DNA from: Arthrobacter globiformis
GTDB taxonomy: Bacteria; Actinomycetota; Actinomycetes; Actinomycetales; Micrococcaceae
Assembly (NCBI RefSeq): GCF_030817195.1
Contig: NZ_JAUSYZ010000001.1
Span: 3,224,001 to 3,288,000, forward strand
Direction of reading: 5' to 3'
DNA: 64,000 nucleotides
The notes beneath the pieces are model-generated. The model saw nothing but the letters and a program-made list of their open reading frames with translations, did no database searches and was not told where the DNA came from. The position numbers and the translations under genes were made by a program. Below, one piece after another: positions 16,039 through 25,057 of this stretch; positions within the stretch are counted from its first letter, which is position 1, and every line of letters begins with the position of its first letter.

Positions 16039-18429
16039 ATGACCATAACCACGAGGACGGATACCCAGTCATCCGGACTGCACACCGCCGATGGCCATCA
16101 CCTGATCCGTGTGCAGGGCGCGCGCGTGAATAACCTCAAGGATGTCAGTGTCGAGATCCCCAAGCGCCGCCTGACGGTGTTCACCGGTGTCTCCGGTTCC
16201 GGCAAGAGCTCCCTGGTGTTCGGCACCATCGCCGCGGAGTCGCAGCGGATGATCAATGAGACGTACAGCGCCTTCGTGCAGGGGTTCATGCCCACACTGT
16301 CGCGGCCTGAGGTCGATGTGCTGGAGGGGCTGACGACGGCCATCATCGTCGACCAGGAGCGGATGGGGGCCAACCCGCGCTCCACCGTAGGCACCGCAAC
16401 CGACGCCAACGCGATGCTGCGGATCCTCTTCAGCAGGCTGGGCCAGCCCCACATCGGCTCGCCCAATGCCTACTCCTTCAACATCCCGACTGTGAAGGCC
16501 AGCGGCGCAATCACCGTCGAGCGCGGCAACAAGACCAAGGCGGAGAAGGCGACGTTCAACCGGCTCGGCGGCATGTGCCCGCGCTGCGAAGGGATGGGCA
16601 ACGTCAGCGACTTCGACCTTAGGGCGCTGTATGACGACAGCAAGTCACTCAGCGGGGGTGCCCTGACCATTCCGGGCTACAGCATGGATGGCTGGTACGG
16701 CCGCATCTTCAGCGGAGCCGGCTTCAACATGGACAAGCCGATCAACAAGTTCACCAAGAAGGAAATGCACGACCTGCTCTACAAGGAGCCGACGAAGATC
16801 AAGGTCGAGGGCATCAACCTGACCTACGAGGGCATCATCCCCAAGATCCAGAAGTCGATGCTGTCCAAGGACGTGGACTCGCTGCAGCCGCACGTCCGCG
16901 CCTTCGTGGAGCGGGCCATCACCTTCACGACCTGCCCCGATTGCGGCGGCACCCGGCTCAGCCAGGAAGCGCTGTCCTCGAAGATCAAGGGCAAGAACAT
17001 CGCCGACGTCTGCACCATGCAGATCACCGACCTGGCCGACTGGGTCCGGGGCCTGGACGAGCCGTCCGTGGCCCCGCTACTCGCCGGGCTGCAGCACCTT
17101 TTGGACTCGTTCGCGGAAATCGGCCTGGGCTACCTCTCGCTGGACCGGCCATCGGGGACGCTGTCCGGGGGAGAGGCGCAGCGCACCAAGATGATCCGCC
17201 ACCTCGGTTCGTCGCTCACTGACGTCACCTACGTCTTCGACGAGCCCACGATCGGCCTGCACCCGCATGACATCGAGCGCATGAACTCCCTGCTGCTCCA
17301 GCTGCGTGACAAGGGCAACACGGTGCTCGTCGTGGAGCACAAGCCGGAGAGCATCGCCATCGCCGACCACATCGTCGACCTCGGCCCGGGCGCCGGCACC
17401 GGTGGCGGCACCGTCTGCTTCGAAGGCACGGTCGAGGGGCTGCGGGGGAGTGACACCATCACCGGCCGGCACCTCGATGACCGGGCGCAGCTCAAGGAGT
17501 CGGTGCGCTCCGCTTCCGGCGCGCTGGAAATCCGCGGTGCGTCGACAAACAACCTCAAGAACGTCGACGTCGACATCCCGCTCGGCGTGCTGTGCGTCCT
17601 CACCGGGGTTGCCGGTTCCGGCAAGAGCTCGCTCATCCGCGGCTCCGTTGCCAAGCGCGAGGGCGTGGTGGTGATCGACCAGACCGGTATCCGCGGTTCC
17701 CGGCGCAGCAACCCCGCCACGTACACCGGGCTCCTTGAGCCGATCCGCAAGGCGTTTGCCAAGGCCAACGGCGTGAAGCCCGCGTTGTTCAGCTCCAATT
17801 CCGAGGGCGCCTGTCCCACATGCAACGGCGCCGGTGTCATCTACACGGATTTGGGTGTCATGGCCACGGTCGAGACGACGTGCGAGGAGTGCGACGGCAA
17901 GCGGTTCCAGGCAGCGGTTCTGGAGTTCACGCTCGGCGGCCGGAACATCGCCGAGGTGCTGGCGATGCCGGTGGCGGAGGCCGAGGAGTTCTTCGAGGAC
18001 GGCGACGCGCGCACGCCGGCCGCCCACAAGATCCTGGACCGGCTGGCCGACGTCGGACTCGGTTACCTCACCCTCGGCCAGCCGCTCACAACGCTGTCCG
18101 GCGGCGAGCGGCAGCGGCTCAAGCTGGCCGCGCAGATGGCAGAAAAGGGTGACGTCTACATCCTCGACGAGCCGACCACCGGCCTGCACCTGGCCGACGT
18201 CGAAAACCTGCTGGGCCTGCTCGACCGGCTCGTCGACTCGGGCAAGTCGGTGATCGTCATCGAGCACCACCAGGCGGTCATGGCGCACGCCGACTGGATC
18301 ATCGACCTGGGCCCCGGGGCGGGGCACGACGGCGGCAAAATCGTTTTCGAAGGATCGCCGGCAGACCTTGTTGCCGGCCGGTCAACGTTGACCGGCGAGC
18401 ACCTCGCCGCCTACGTGGGCGCCATCTGA
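16039..18429 (+). CDS. UvrA-like ABC ATPase lacking the UvrB-binding domain
   Basis: Tandem ABC-type ATPase related to the nucleotide-excision repair protein UvrA, but only 796 aa against about 950 for standard UvrA. First Walker A is GVSGSGKSSL (residues 50-59), first signature LSGGEAQR (about 375) followed by FDEPTIGLHPHD. Second Walker A is GVAGSGKSSL (about 523), second signature LSGGERQR (about 686) with LDEPTTGLHLAD. Zinc-type pairs CPRC (180-183), CPTC (592-595) and CEEC (615-618) are present. Only about 40 residues separate LFSRLGQPH from CPRC, so the UvrB-binding and insertion domains are missing. Such class II UvrA paralogues include drug self-resistance proteins such as DrrC. ATG 16039 follows GAGGGAGA. 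Confidence 0.9.
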   Translation: MTITTRTDTQSSGLHTADGHHLIRVQGARVNNLKDVSVEIPKRRLTVFTGVSGSGKSSLVFGTIAAESQRMINETYSAFVQGFMPTLSRPEVDVLEGLTTAIIVDQERMGANPRSTVGTATDANAMLRILFSRLGQPHIGSPNAYSFNIPTVKASGAITVERGNKTKAEKATFNRLGGMCPRCEGMGNVSDFDLRALYDDSKSLSGGALTIPGYSMDGWYGRIFSGAGFNMDKPINKFTKKEMHDLLYKEPTKIKVEGINLTYEGIIPKIQKSMLSKDVDSLQPHVRAFVERAITFTTCPDCGGTRLSQEALSSKIKGKNIADVCTMQITDLADWVRGLDEPSVAPLLAGLQHLLDSFAEIGLGYLSLDRPSGTLSGGEAQRTKMIRHLGSSLTDVTYVFDEPTIGLHPHDIERMNSLLLQLRDKGNTVLVVEHKPESIAIADHIVDLGPGAGTGGGTVCFEGTVEGLRGSDTITGRHLDDRAQLKESVRSASGALEIRGASTNNLKNVDVDIPLGVLCVLTGVAGSGKSSLIRGSVAKREGVVVIDQTGIRGSRRSNPATYTGLLEPIRKAFAKANGVKPALFSSNSEGACPTCNGAGVIYTDLGVMATVETTCEECDGKRFQAAVLEFTLGGRNIAEVLAMPVAEAEEFFEDGDARTPAAHKILDRLADVGLGYLTLGQPLTTLSGGERQRLKLAAQMAEKGDVYILDEPTTGLHLADVENLLGLLDRLVDSGKSVIVIEHHQAVMAHADWIIDLGPGAGHDGGKIVFEGSPADLVAGRSTLTGEHLAAYVGAI

Positions 18430-18445
18430 CGGACCGGCATGCAGG

Positions 18446-19677
18446 TTATGCCGCCGGACCCGGCAGAACGGACAACCCGTCTGCCACAACGCGGCCCTCG
18501 TGGATGACGGTGCGGTCCGCTCCGCGGTCCATGACGGTGCTCGTGATGGTTTCGCCGTCCACCAGGACGATGTCTGCCGGGTCTCCGGCGGTCAGGCCGG
18601 GCCTGTCGTCGGGGCTCGTGAGACGGTGGATTCCGCGGTCCATGATGGAGGCACCCCCGACAGTGGCGATCGCCGCACAGTGCTCGATCAGCCGGTCCTT
18701 GCGCAGCCGGTGGGTGAACGCCAGCTGCCAGGTGCGGTCAAGCATGTCGCAATTGCCGTACGGGCTCCAGTAGTCCCTCTGGCCGTCCTCGCCCAGCCCC
18801 ACCCGGATTCCGGCGTCGGTCATCTGGGCGAGGTCGAACTGGGTTCCTCCGCTGGCCGGGGCGACCGTCGCCCAGGCATGTCCAGTTCGGCCATCTGCTC
18901 CAGGAGCCGCGCGGTCACGTCCGGATGGACGTTGGCCAGGTCGTAGGCGTGGGAGAGCGACACGCGCCCTTCCATGCCAAGTGCCCGGGTGCGTTCAAAG
19001 ATGAGTTCCGCGCTGAAAACGCCGAGGTGGCCGGGCTCGTGCAGGTGGATGTCGACGTCGGCCCCGTACTTCTCTGCCAGGCCAAAGACGATGTCCAAAT
19101 GGCGCGCCGGATCCCTGTCCAGCTGGCAGGGATCTATGCCGCCGATTGTCGTGGCACCTGCCCTGAGGGCATCCTCGAGGAGTGGGACTGTCCCGTCCTC
19201 AAGCAGGAGTCCGGCCTGGGGAAATGCCATGATCTCCACGGTTGCGGCGCGGGCGAAGCGTTCCTTGGCAGCCATGACCGCCTCGAACCGTTCCAGCCTG
19301 CAGTCGACGTCGATCTGGGCGTAGGAGCGGACACGCGTGGTGCCCCGGGCAATCATCAGTTCCAGCGTTCCCGCCACCACCTCCGGGTAGGGGATGGGGG
19401 TGTCGCGCCAGTTCTCCCGGTCGTTGCACATCATGTTCCATACCCCGGGACCGCCGGTGTGCTCCCTGAACGGCAGCCCGATCCGGGTCGAATCGAGGTG
19501 GACGTGGACATCGGTGAAGGCAGGAATGGCGATCCGGTGACGCCCGTCCACTCTGGCACCGGCAGTCCGGGCATTGACGGCGGCGGTCCCCGGGGGATGC
19601 AGTGCAGCAATACGCCCGTCACTGACCTCGATGTCAACGGCATTCCCGCCCCACGGACGGACGTTGGTGATAAGCAT
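18446..19677 (-). pseudogene. Cytosine deaminase-like amidohydrolase, frameshifted
   Basis: Two adjoining minus-strand frames together encode one amidohydrolase of about 410 aa similar to CodA-type deaminases. The upstream part starts at ATG 19677 (GAAAGGAAT upstream) and holds FTDVHVHLDSTRIG, the metal-binding HVHLD, and IHLHEPGHLG. It is then thrown out of frame near 18871-18876. The other frame resumes with the homologous ATVAPASGGTQFDLAQMTDAGIRVGLGEDGQRDYWSPYGN and runs to 18446. Restoring one base in the short GC run (CCAGG to CCCAGG on the plus strand) joins the halves as DMPWATVAP. The open C-terminal frame suggests either a very recent mutation or a sequencing error. If functional, it would deaminate or hydrolyse a cyclic nitrogen compound. 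Confidence 0.82.
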
Positions 19678-20190
19678 GGTTGATTCCTTTCGCCCGGCAC
19701 CTTCGCTGTGCACGTTGACCTCACTATTGGAGCATCTCTTGTCGCACTGTGCCCGCCGCCTGAGGCCTCGGAGCGCGTGGACCGGTCGCTGGGAGAGTCA
19801 GACGTTATGTCAAGTGCGGGTGGATGCGTCGGCCTGATGGATGCCAGCAGATGGCGGGTCCGAAAGCTGGCCAGGTCCTGCCAGGCTTGCCGACACGGAT
19901 CCTACGGGATGTCCGAAGACAAAGGTTCGCAAACGCCAAATGGTTCGAATCTCTTGTCAGCGCGTCAGTGCTGGCCAGTACTTAGCCGCAATCTGTGGCT
20001 GAAAATGTTCCAAACCCCATGGAGATGAACCACGCCATTCGGTGGCCGTGCGGCATGTCTTCGCACCCACTTCTGCACCTCCCTGCATAACGCCGATAAT
20101 CAGCATTATGTAAAGTAAAGTCGCGATTGCTGCAACCGATGGACGATGAACGCTCCCCCTATGGGTGACGCGGCGTCTTCGAGCTCAAAC
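19678..20190. other. Intergenic region, nothing recognised
   Basis: About 510 bases without a gene that I can support. Short open frames exist in several phases but lack ribosome binding sites and family features. A GGTTCGAATC string at about 19945 resembles a tRNA T-loop, but the surrounding bases do not form a tRNA. Small AT-rich inverted repeats (ATAAT/ATTAT around 20096-20109) lie near the end. Confidence 0.5.
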
Positions 20191-20337
20191 CTAATTACTG
20201 GCGCGGAGCGCCTGTGGTGCGCAAACAAAGAACAGCGGCTGCTCCACCTGGGCGAACGGCACGACGAGCCACCGACCGCCATAGAACTCGACATACGAGT
20301 CCGGTGCGCACCTTGCGAAAGCTTCTTCGCGTGTCAT
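20191..20337 (-). CDS. Small hypothetical protein (48 aa)
   Basis: A 48-codon frame on the minus strand beginning MTREEAFARCAPDSY and ending APQALRASN. The start is supported by GAAAGGAAAG three bases before ATG 20337. The middle, VEFYGGRWLVVPFAQVEQPLFFVC, is hydrophobic/aromatic but without a clear membrane helix. It lies about 80 bp downstream of the other unknown gene on the same strand, so the two may be co-transcribed. I recognise no family. The call rests only on the good start signal, the clean stop and the spacing. Confidence 0.5.
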   Translation of the reverse strand: MTREEAFARCAPDSYVEFYGGRWLVVPFAQVEQPLFFVCAPQALRASN

Positions 20338-20418
20338 CGTCTTTCCTTTCACAATAAGCTCTTGGCCTGTAAGACTGTCATCACCGTGAGACCTGCTTCA
20401 TTCCCACCGCGCACCGGA

Positions 20419-20811
20419 TCAGCGGGTGTGGACCCAGCCGGCGCCGCCGCCAAAGCGGATGCCGCAACCGCATGCAGCACACGACCACTGGCCACGGAAC
20501 CATCGGCGCTCAGTGACGCTTCGGCAGGGGCTGATTTCCGGACCGTCGCCGTCAGCGCCGGCCTGCACCATTGCGGCCAGCATGACCCGGACATCCGTTT
20601 CGTAAATGTCCATCGCGTGGAAATCGCGGAGTCCGCAGCCTCCCCCATGCAGGCACGCCCCATCGTGCAACCGGCGGGCGATCGTAAGCACCGCCTGGTC
20701 GTTGACGGTGACAGTCAGAACCGGGGCAGCGAAGTCTCCGGCGGCGCAGGCCCCCGGCGCAGGAAGGTCCGCGAAGGAATCGTCGATCAGGTCATTTATC
20801 GTGGCGGTCAT
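20419..20811 (-). CDS. Hypothetical cysteine-rich protein (130 aa)
   Basis: Unrecognised protein of 130 aa. ATG 20811 is preceded by GAGGAGCACCG; an upstream ATG at 20895 has no such site. The N-terminus is MTATINDLIDDSFADLPAPG. Cysteines cluster in CLHGGGCGLRD and near the C-terminus in WSCAACGCGIRFGGGAGW, which might bind metal, but no known zinc-finger spacing is clear. Third codon positions are mostly G or C, as in real genes here. It is followed by the 48-aa frame on the same strand. A plus-strand frame covers the same DNA but has no start signal. Function unknown. Confidence 0.55.
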   Translation of the reverse strand: MTATINDLIDDSFADLPAPGACAAGDFAAPVLTVTVNDQAVLTIARRLHDGACLHGGGCGLRDFHAMDIYETDVRVMLAAMVQAGADGDGPEISPCRSVTERRWFRGQWSCAACGCGIRFGGGAGWVHTR

Positions 20812-21221
20812 CGGTGCTCCTCGGTACTCCAGTAGTTTTGTTGAACTCCCCCGTCTGCGGCATCTGGCGATGCAAGTCACGTTCACTCGTTTCATGAGCT
20901 AAGTTACGCTGCTTTAATCATCTAGTCCAGCTTTTTTTATATTTTAAGAGCTAGGCAAACGTTCATCCTGCGGACCGCGATCCGCGCACTGGTACGTCCC
21001 TGCCTTGGAATATGCGGGCCAAGCTTTATCCAACGTGCCGACACGTGAGCGAAAAAAGATCGGCTCCTGAGGGTTTTACACGCAACGCTCCCCCGCGGGC
21101 GCCACGTCGGAGAACACCAGGTCCAGCTATTCATGCGTCAAGGCGCGGTGGCCGCCGTCGTCCACGTCCGGTGGCCGGAGGGCGAGTAGCGCAGATCCAT
21201 TCGCGGGTCGACCGCTTGAAC
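20812..21221. other. AT-rich intergenic region
   Basis: About 410 bases with no supported gene. The part from about 20880 to 20960 includes TTTTTTTATATTTTAAGAG and is far more AT-rich than anything else in the window. It may hold the promoter of the unknown minus-strand gene and could mark foreign DNA. No transposase, integrase or attachment site was seen. Confidence 0.55.
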
Positions 21222-22040
21222 TTACAGACCAGTGCCGACGCGATGCTCGCGCACGCGGTCGAGCCACTCCGTGATCAGCGCCGTGGTGAGGCCGGGCTGC
21301 TCGTGCGGCAGCGCATGACCGGCACGGTCGAGCACGGCGAAGGTAGCCCGTGGATAGTGCTCGAGCAGATCCCAGTGGCCGGCGTAGCCCACAGTGGAGT
21401 CCTGGCGTCCGGTGACGATAAGGACGGGGCTGGAGTACGGTGGGCCCGCTTCGGGACTGCTGCTGAACAGCCAGTGTTGGCCGATCCGCTCGAGTCCTTC
21501 TTGGTCAACCAGGCCAAGGGCGGGGACGATGTACTGCTTGTATCGCTCCAGCATGGACTGCGTTTGCACGACAAAGTAGTCGCGGAAGACGCTCGCCTCA
21601 GCCGGGCCGAGCGTCTCGCGCGGATCCGTCGAGACGTGCAGGACCTGGTGTGCCGGAAGATTCCGAACGTTCTCCCCCAACGGACAGATCAACGCCAGCC
21701 CTGTCACCTGCTCCGGGCGCCTGCCGGTGATGGCCCGGGCATAGTACGCACCGGCGGAATGGCCCATGAGCCGAAACTTCCCACCACCGATCACACCATC
21801 TATAAACGCGAGCAGGAGGTCGAGAACGTCGTCGGCACTGTCCAGGGTCCCCGCCGGCGTGCGCCCCATGCCGGGAAGATCAGGGTAAAAGCGCCGACAA
21901 TCATCTATCCCGCTAAATATCGGCTCCATGGCACCGACCATCTCTCGGTGATCCACACCGGCACCGTGCAATACCAGGAGCGGCGCTCCGTCGCCATGCT
22001 CGACGTAATGTACAGGTATGCCCCGTGCTTTGTACTCCAC
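21222..22040 (-). CDS. Alpha/beta hydrolase
   Basis: Single-domain alpha/beta-hydrolase of 272 aa. The oxyanion segment is LLVLHGAGVDHREM, the nucleophile elbow is LMGHSAGAYYA (about residue 100), the acid is in VTGRQDSTVGYAGHW and the catalytic His in LDRAGHALPHEQP. No signal peptide, so probably cytoplasmic. The GTG start at 22040 is supported by TAGGCT (22052-22047) ending 6 nt upstream, with no Shine-Dalgarno sequence; it should be leaderless. The substrate is unknown; esterase, lactonase or C-C hydrolase are all possible. It is divergent from egtE, but nothing links it to ergothioneine. Confidence 0.87.
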   Translation of the reverse strand: MEYKARGIPVHYVEHGDGAPLLVLHGAGVDHREMVGAMEPIFSGIDDCRRFYPDLPGMGRTPAGTLDSADDVLDLLLAFIDGVIGGGKFRLMGHSAGAYYARAITGRRPEQVTGLALICPLGENVRNLPAHQVLHVSTDPRETLGPAEASVFRDYFVVQTQSMLERYKQYIVPALGLVDQEGLERIGQHWLFSSSPEAGPPYSSPVLIVTGRQDSTVGYAGHWDLLEHYPRATFAVLDRAGHALPHEQPGLTTALITEWLDRVREHRVGTGL

Positions 22041-22086
22041 AGCGTCAGCCTAATTTAGGCCCTTGGTCAGTGACAGGATGTGATTC

Positions 22087-23268
22087 ATGTCCATTGATGT
22101 GCAAGCGGTGCGCCGAGAGACCCGCGGCGTCCGGAACGTGACCCATCTGAACCATGCGGGAAGCTCGCTGGTGTCCCGCCCGGTGGCGGAGACGGTGGTG
22201 GGCCATCTGCGCCGTGAGGAGGAAATTGGCGGCTATGAAGCGGCCGAGGAGGCTGCTGACCGGCTGGAAGACGTGTATTCGTCGGTGGCGCGGCTGCTCG
22301 GGGCCCAGCCAAACGAGATCGCCCTGGCCGAGAGCGGCAGCCGGGCGTGGGGTGCGGCGGTGTACAGCTTGCCCTTTGCCTCCGGGACCCGGCTACTGAT
22401 TGGCCGTACGGAGTATTCCGGCAACGTTATCGCCCTGCGGCAGCTTGCGCGTCGGCATGGCCTGAAGATTGTGGTTCTCCGCGACGACCCTCATGGGCAG
22501 GTCGACGTCGGGCACCTTCAGAGGGAGCTTGAGCGCGGAAACGTTGCGATGGTCGCCCTGACGCATGTGCCCATGGCTAACGGTCTGGTCAATCCGGCAA
22601 CGCAAGTGGGCCGGCTGTGCCGGGCTGCCGGTGTGTTGTTTGTCGTCGACGCATGCCAGTCGGTGGGCCAGATGCCGCTGGACGTGGAGTCGCTGGGCTG
22701 CGATGTGCTGGCGGGGACCGGGCGGAAGTTCCTGCGCGGTCCCCGCGGCACTGCGTTCCTGTATGTGCGTGCCTCGGTTCTGGAGCAGCTGGAGCCGGTC
22801 ATGCTGGACGGGCACTCGGCCGCTCCGTCAGGCGCCAACGGATTCGAAATGCGCGGCGATGCGCGCCGTTTTGAAAGCTGGGAGGCCAGTGTCGCCGGAA
22901 GGCTGGGTCTGGGCCGCGCCGTCGACTATGCCCTGGCCCTTGGCCTGGACGCCGTGCAGGAGCGTGTGGCGTGGCTCGCGGAGCTCCTGCGAAACGCGTT
23001 GTCTGCGGTTCCGGCAATAACTGTCCACGACGGCGGAGTGACCCGATGCGGCATCGTCACGTTTTCGGTACGGGGAAGCGATGCGGGGACCATCAGGGCG
23101 AAGCTGGCGCATCACCGGATCAATGTCTCCGTGGCTCCCCTGCCCCCTAGTGAGGTCAACGCTGTCCTCACCGGGAAACCAGATGCGGCGGCCACGGTGG
23201 TGCGGGCCTCGGTGCACTACTACAACACCGAGGCCGAGATTCAGCGGCTCGTGAGCTTACTCGGGTGA
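22087..23268 (+). CDS. egtE: Ergothioneine C-S lyase EgtE (PLP-dependent)
   Basis: Aminotransferase class V-fold enzyme that cleaves hercynylcysteine sulfoxide to ergothioneine with pyridoxal phosphate. 393 aa. The pattern is that of the NifS/isopenicillin-epimerase group: THLNHAGSSL at the N-terminus, VDACQSVGQ for the PLP aspartate region, and GTGRKFLRGPRG with the Schiff-base Lys214. The role is assigned mainly by context, because egtD, egtC, egtB and egtA follow immediately. It is on the plus strand, convergent with egtD (38 bp between stops), unlike the one-direction egtABCDE order of mycobacteria. A generic class V aminotransferase of other function is the alternative. Confidence 0.82.
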   Translation: MSIDVQAVRRETRGVRNVTHLNHAGSSLVSRPVAETVVGHLRREEEIGGYEAAEEAADRLEDVYSSVARLLGAQPNEIALAESGSRAWGAAVYSLPFASGTRLLIGRTEYSGNVIALRQLARRHGLKIVVLRDDPHGQVDVGHLQRELERGNVAMVALTHVPMANGLVNPATQVGRLCRAAGVLFVVDACQSVGQMPLDVESLGCDVLAGTGRKFLRGPRGTAFLYVRASVLEQLEPVMLDGHSAAPSGANGFEMRGDARRFESWEASVAGRLGLGRAVDYALALGLDAVQERVAWLAELLRNALSAVPAITVHDGGVTRCGIVTFSVRGSDAGTIRAKLAHHRINVSVAPLPPSEVNAVLTGKPDAAATVVRASVHYYNTEAEIQRLVSLLG

Positions 23269-23306
23269 GCCTTGCACGCCTCCCCCGGCTTGCCGCAGCC
23301 GCCCGG

Positions 23307-24293
23307 CTAAAGCGCCTCCGCGAGCGTCATCGCGTAGAGGTTCTGACTGTCGGTCCATTGCCCTGCAATGGAGAATCCCGCCGATTCCAGCTCGCTGGCT
23401 ATGCCCTCGATCCGGAATTTCGCAGAAATCTCCGTGCGCAGTTCCTCGCCTTCGTGGAACCGGACGTCCATCCCCACTCCGGGCAGGCGCACGAGCATCG
23501 GTTTCCTGGCACGCAGCCGCATTTCGATCCACTCTTCGTCGGGCATCCACAGCGCGACATGGTCAAAGGCCATCACCTCGAAATCGGCGCCCAGCTGGGA
23601 GTTGAGGACACGGAGCACGTTCCGGTTGAAATCCGCGGTGACCCCCTCGGCGTCGGCATAGGCCGGAACAAGGATGTGGGGTGACTTGACCAGGTCCGTG
23701 CCAAGGAGCAGCGAACCGCCGTCGCCGTCGAGCATCTCGCGGATGCCCGTGAGGAAGCGGGCCCTGGCCTCCGGCTCAAAATTGCCGATGGTGCCGCCCA
23801 GGAAAGCAACCATGCGGCGCCCTGTTCGAGGGAGAAGGTGCAGCTGGGTTTCGAAGTCGGCTGCCACTGCCTCCAGCTGAAGGTCGGAGAAGGCCGGAGC
23901 CAGATCATTGCGTGCATCCAGCAGCGCGCTATCGCTGACGTCCACGGCGACGTAACGGCGAAGCGACCCCGCCTCCCTCAAGGCATCCAGCAGCAGCGGG
24001 GTCTTCCTGGACGATCCGGATCCGAGTTCAATCAATGTTTCTGCCGGGCTCGCGGCCGCCATTTCTGGGGCGAAGAGTTCCAGCACTTCACGTTCGGCGC
24101 GCGTCGGGTAGTACTCGGGCAGGTTCGTGATGCGCTCGAACAATGCGCTGCCGAGTTTGTCATAGAACCACTTGGGCGGCAGCGTTTTGGGTGACGAGCT
24201 GAGACCCGCGCGCACGTCTGCGCGCAGGCTGCGCTCCAGATGGTCCGGGGGAAGGTGATGAATGATGTCGGTGCGGTCGGCGGAGAGGCTCAT
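23307..24293 (-). CDS. egtD: L-histidine N-alpha-methyltransferase EgtD
   Basis: Trimethylates the alpha-amino group of histidine to hercynine with three SAM molecules, the first committed step of ergothioneine synthesis. 328 aa, as in mycobacteria. It begins with SSSPKTLPPKWFYDKLGSALFERITNLPEYYPTRAE, the histidine-binding N-terminal part. The SAM site is LIELGSGSSRKTPLLLDAL and the later FLGGTIGNFEPEARARFL and GTDLVKSPHIL segments are diagnostic. Its ATG overlaps the egtC stop by 4 nt (24290-24293), which points to coupled translation in the egtABCD operon. Confidence 0.95.
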   Translation of the reverse strand: MSLSADRTDIIHHLPPDHLERSLRADVRAGLSSSPKTLPPKWFYDKLGSALFERITNLPEYYPTRAEREVLELFAPEMAAASPAETLIELGSGSSRKTPLLLDALREAGSLRRYVAVDVSDSALLDARNDLAPAFSDLQLEAVAADFETQLHLLPRTGRRMVAFLGGTIGNFEPEARARFLTGIREMLDGDGGSLLLGTDLVKSPHILVPAYADAEGVTADFNRNVLRVLNSQLGADFEVMAFDHVALWMPDEEWIEMRLRARKPMLVRLPGVGMDVRFHEGEELRTEISAKFRIEGIASELESAGFSIAGQWTDSQNLYAMTLAEAL

Positions 24294-25054
24294 GGGGCTG
24301 CGTGCTCCTTCGTGAGTGCCGGAATGGGACGTACTTCGACGCTGCCTGCGGTGGCGGTCAGGAGGGAACGGTCAGGCACCTGGTGCCAGTCCGGGCCGTC
24401 GTCGTATGGTTCGCTGGCGACGACGATGCCCCCGGTGCCGTTTCGCCAAAAGAGGCTGTCCCCGGCGGCTGTGGCGGCGATGGCCATGCCGTCTGTGAGC
24501 AGAAAGTTGAATCTGCCCCCAGCCACGGCTGAGACAGCGTTCACCACGTGCATCAGCGCCTCCCCGGCGGCATCGCCGGCGTCAAGCCGCTCCAGAACGA
24601 GGGCCCAGAGCAGCGCAGAGTCGACCTGCGCCTCAAGGGCCAGCAGTCGCGATGGCGGGAGTGAAGCGGCCAGTTCTTCCACCGAGTGCGGCCAGCCTTC
24701 CACGCGGCCGTTGTGGCTGAAGAGCCAGGGTCCATGCGCATATGGCGCAGCAGCTGACTCCTCAGGCGTCATCCCCGGTGTTGCTGACCTGACGGCTGCC
24801 AGTACGGCCCGGCTGGAGGTAACCCGGGCAACGTCGGCGAAGGATCTGTCCGACCAGATCGGGATGGAACGGCGGTAGCGGGCGGGCACAGGATCGTCAG
24901 GGGCGTACCAGCCGACACCGAATCCGTCGGCATTGATTGTCCCGTACCGTTGGCGGCGGGGCGCCCACGACTGCTCCAAAAGTCCATGGTCCGGGGCGAA
25001 CAGCAGCTCGGCCAGCGGCATCGGCTTTCCGATGTAGGCGAAATGACGGCACAT
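24290..25054 (-). CDS. egtC: Gamma-glutamyl-hercynylcysteine sulfoxide hydrolase EgtC
   Basis: Class II glutamine amidotransferase-type hydrolase that removes the glutamyl group from gamma-glutamyl-hercynylcysteine sulfoxide. The N-terminal nucleophile is Cys2 (MCRHFAYIG), exposed after removal of Met. Other family motifs are INADGFGVGWYAPDD, SSRAVLAAVRSATPG and PWLFSHNGRVEGW. 254 aa. It starts 3 bp after the egtB stop and overlaps egtD by 4 nt. The identity follows from the fold together with the egt context. Confidence 0.93.
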   Translation of the reverse strand: MCRHFAYIGKPMPLAELLFAPDHGLLEQSWAPRRQRYGTINADGFGVGWYAPDDPVPARYRRSIPIWSDRSFADVARVTSSRAVLAAVRSATPGMTPEESAAAPYAHGPWLFSHNGRVEGWPHSVEELAASLPPSRLLALEAQVDSALLWALVLERLDAGDAAGEALMHVVNAVSAVAGGRFNFLLTDGMAIAATAAGDSLFWRNGTGGIVVASEPYDDGPDWHQVPDRSLLTATAGSVEVRPIPALTKEHAAP

Positions 25055-25057
25055 GGG

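Noticed and set aside
19940..19975. tRNA-like T-loop GGTTCGAATC
   Set aside because: The flanking bases give a poor T-stem, and no acceptor, D or anticodon arms can be built; also no integrase nearby to suggest an attachment site.
20146..20835. 229-codon plus-strand frame opposite the two unknown small genes
   Set aside because: No start signal and no recognisable family; both minus-strand frames have good ribosome binding sites.
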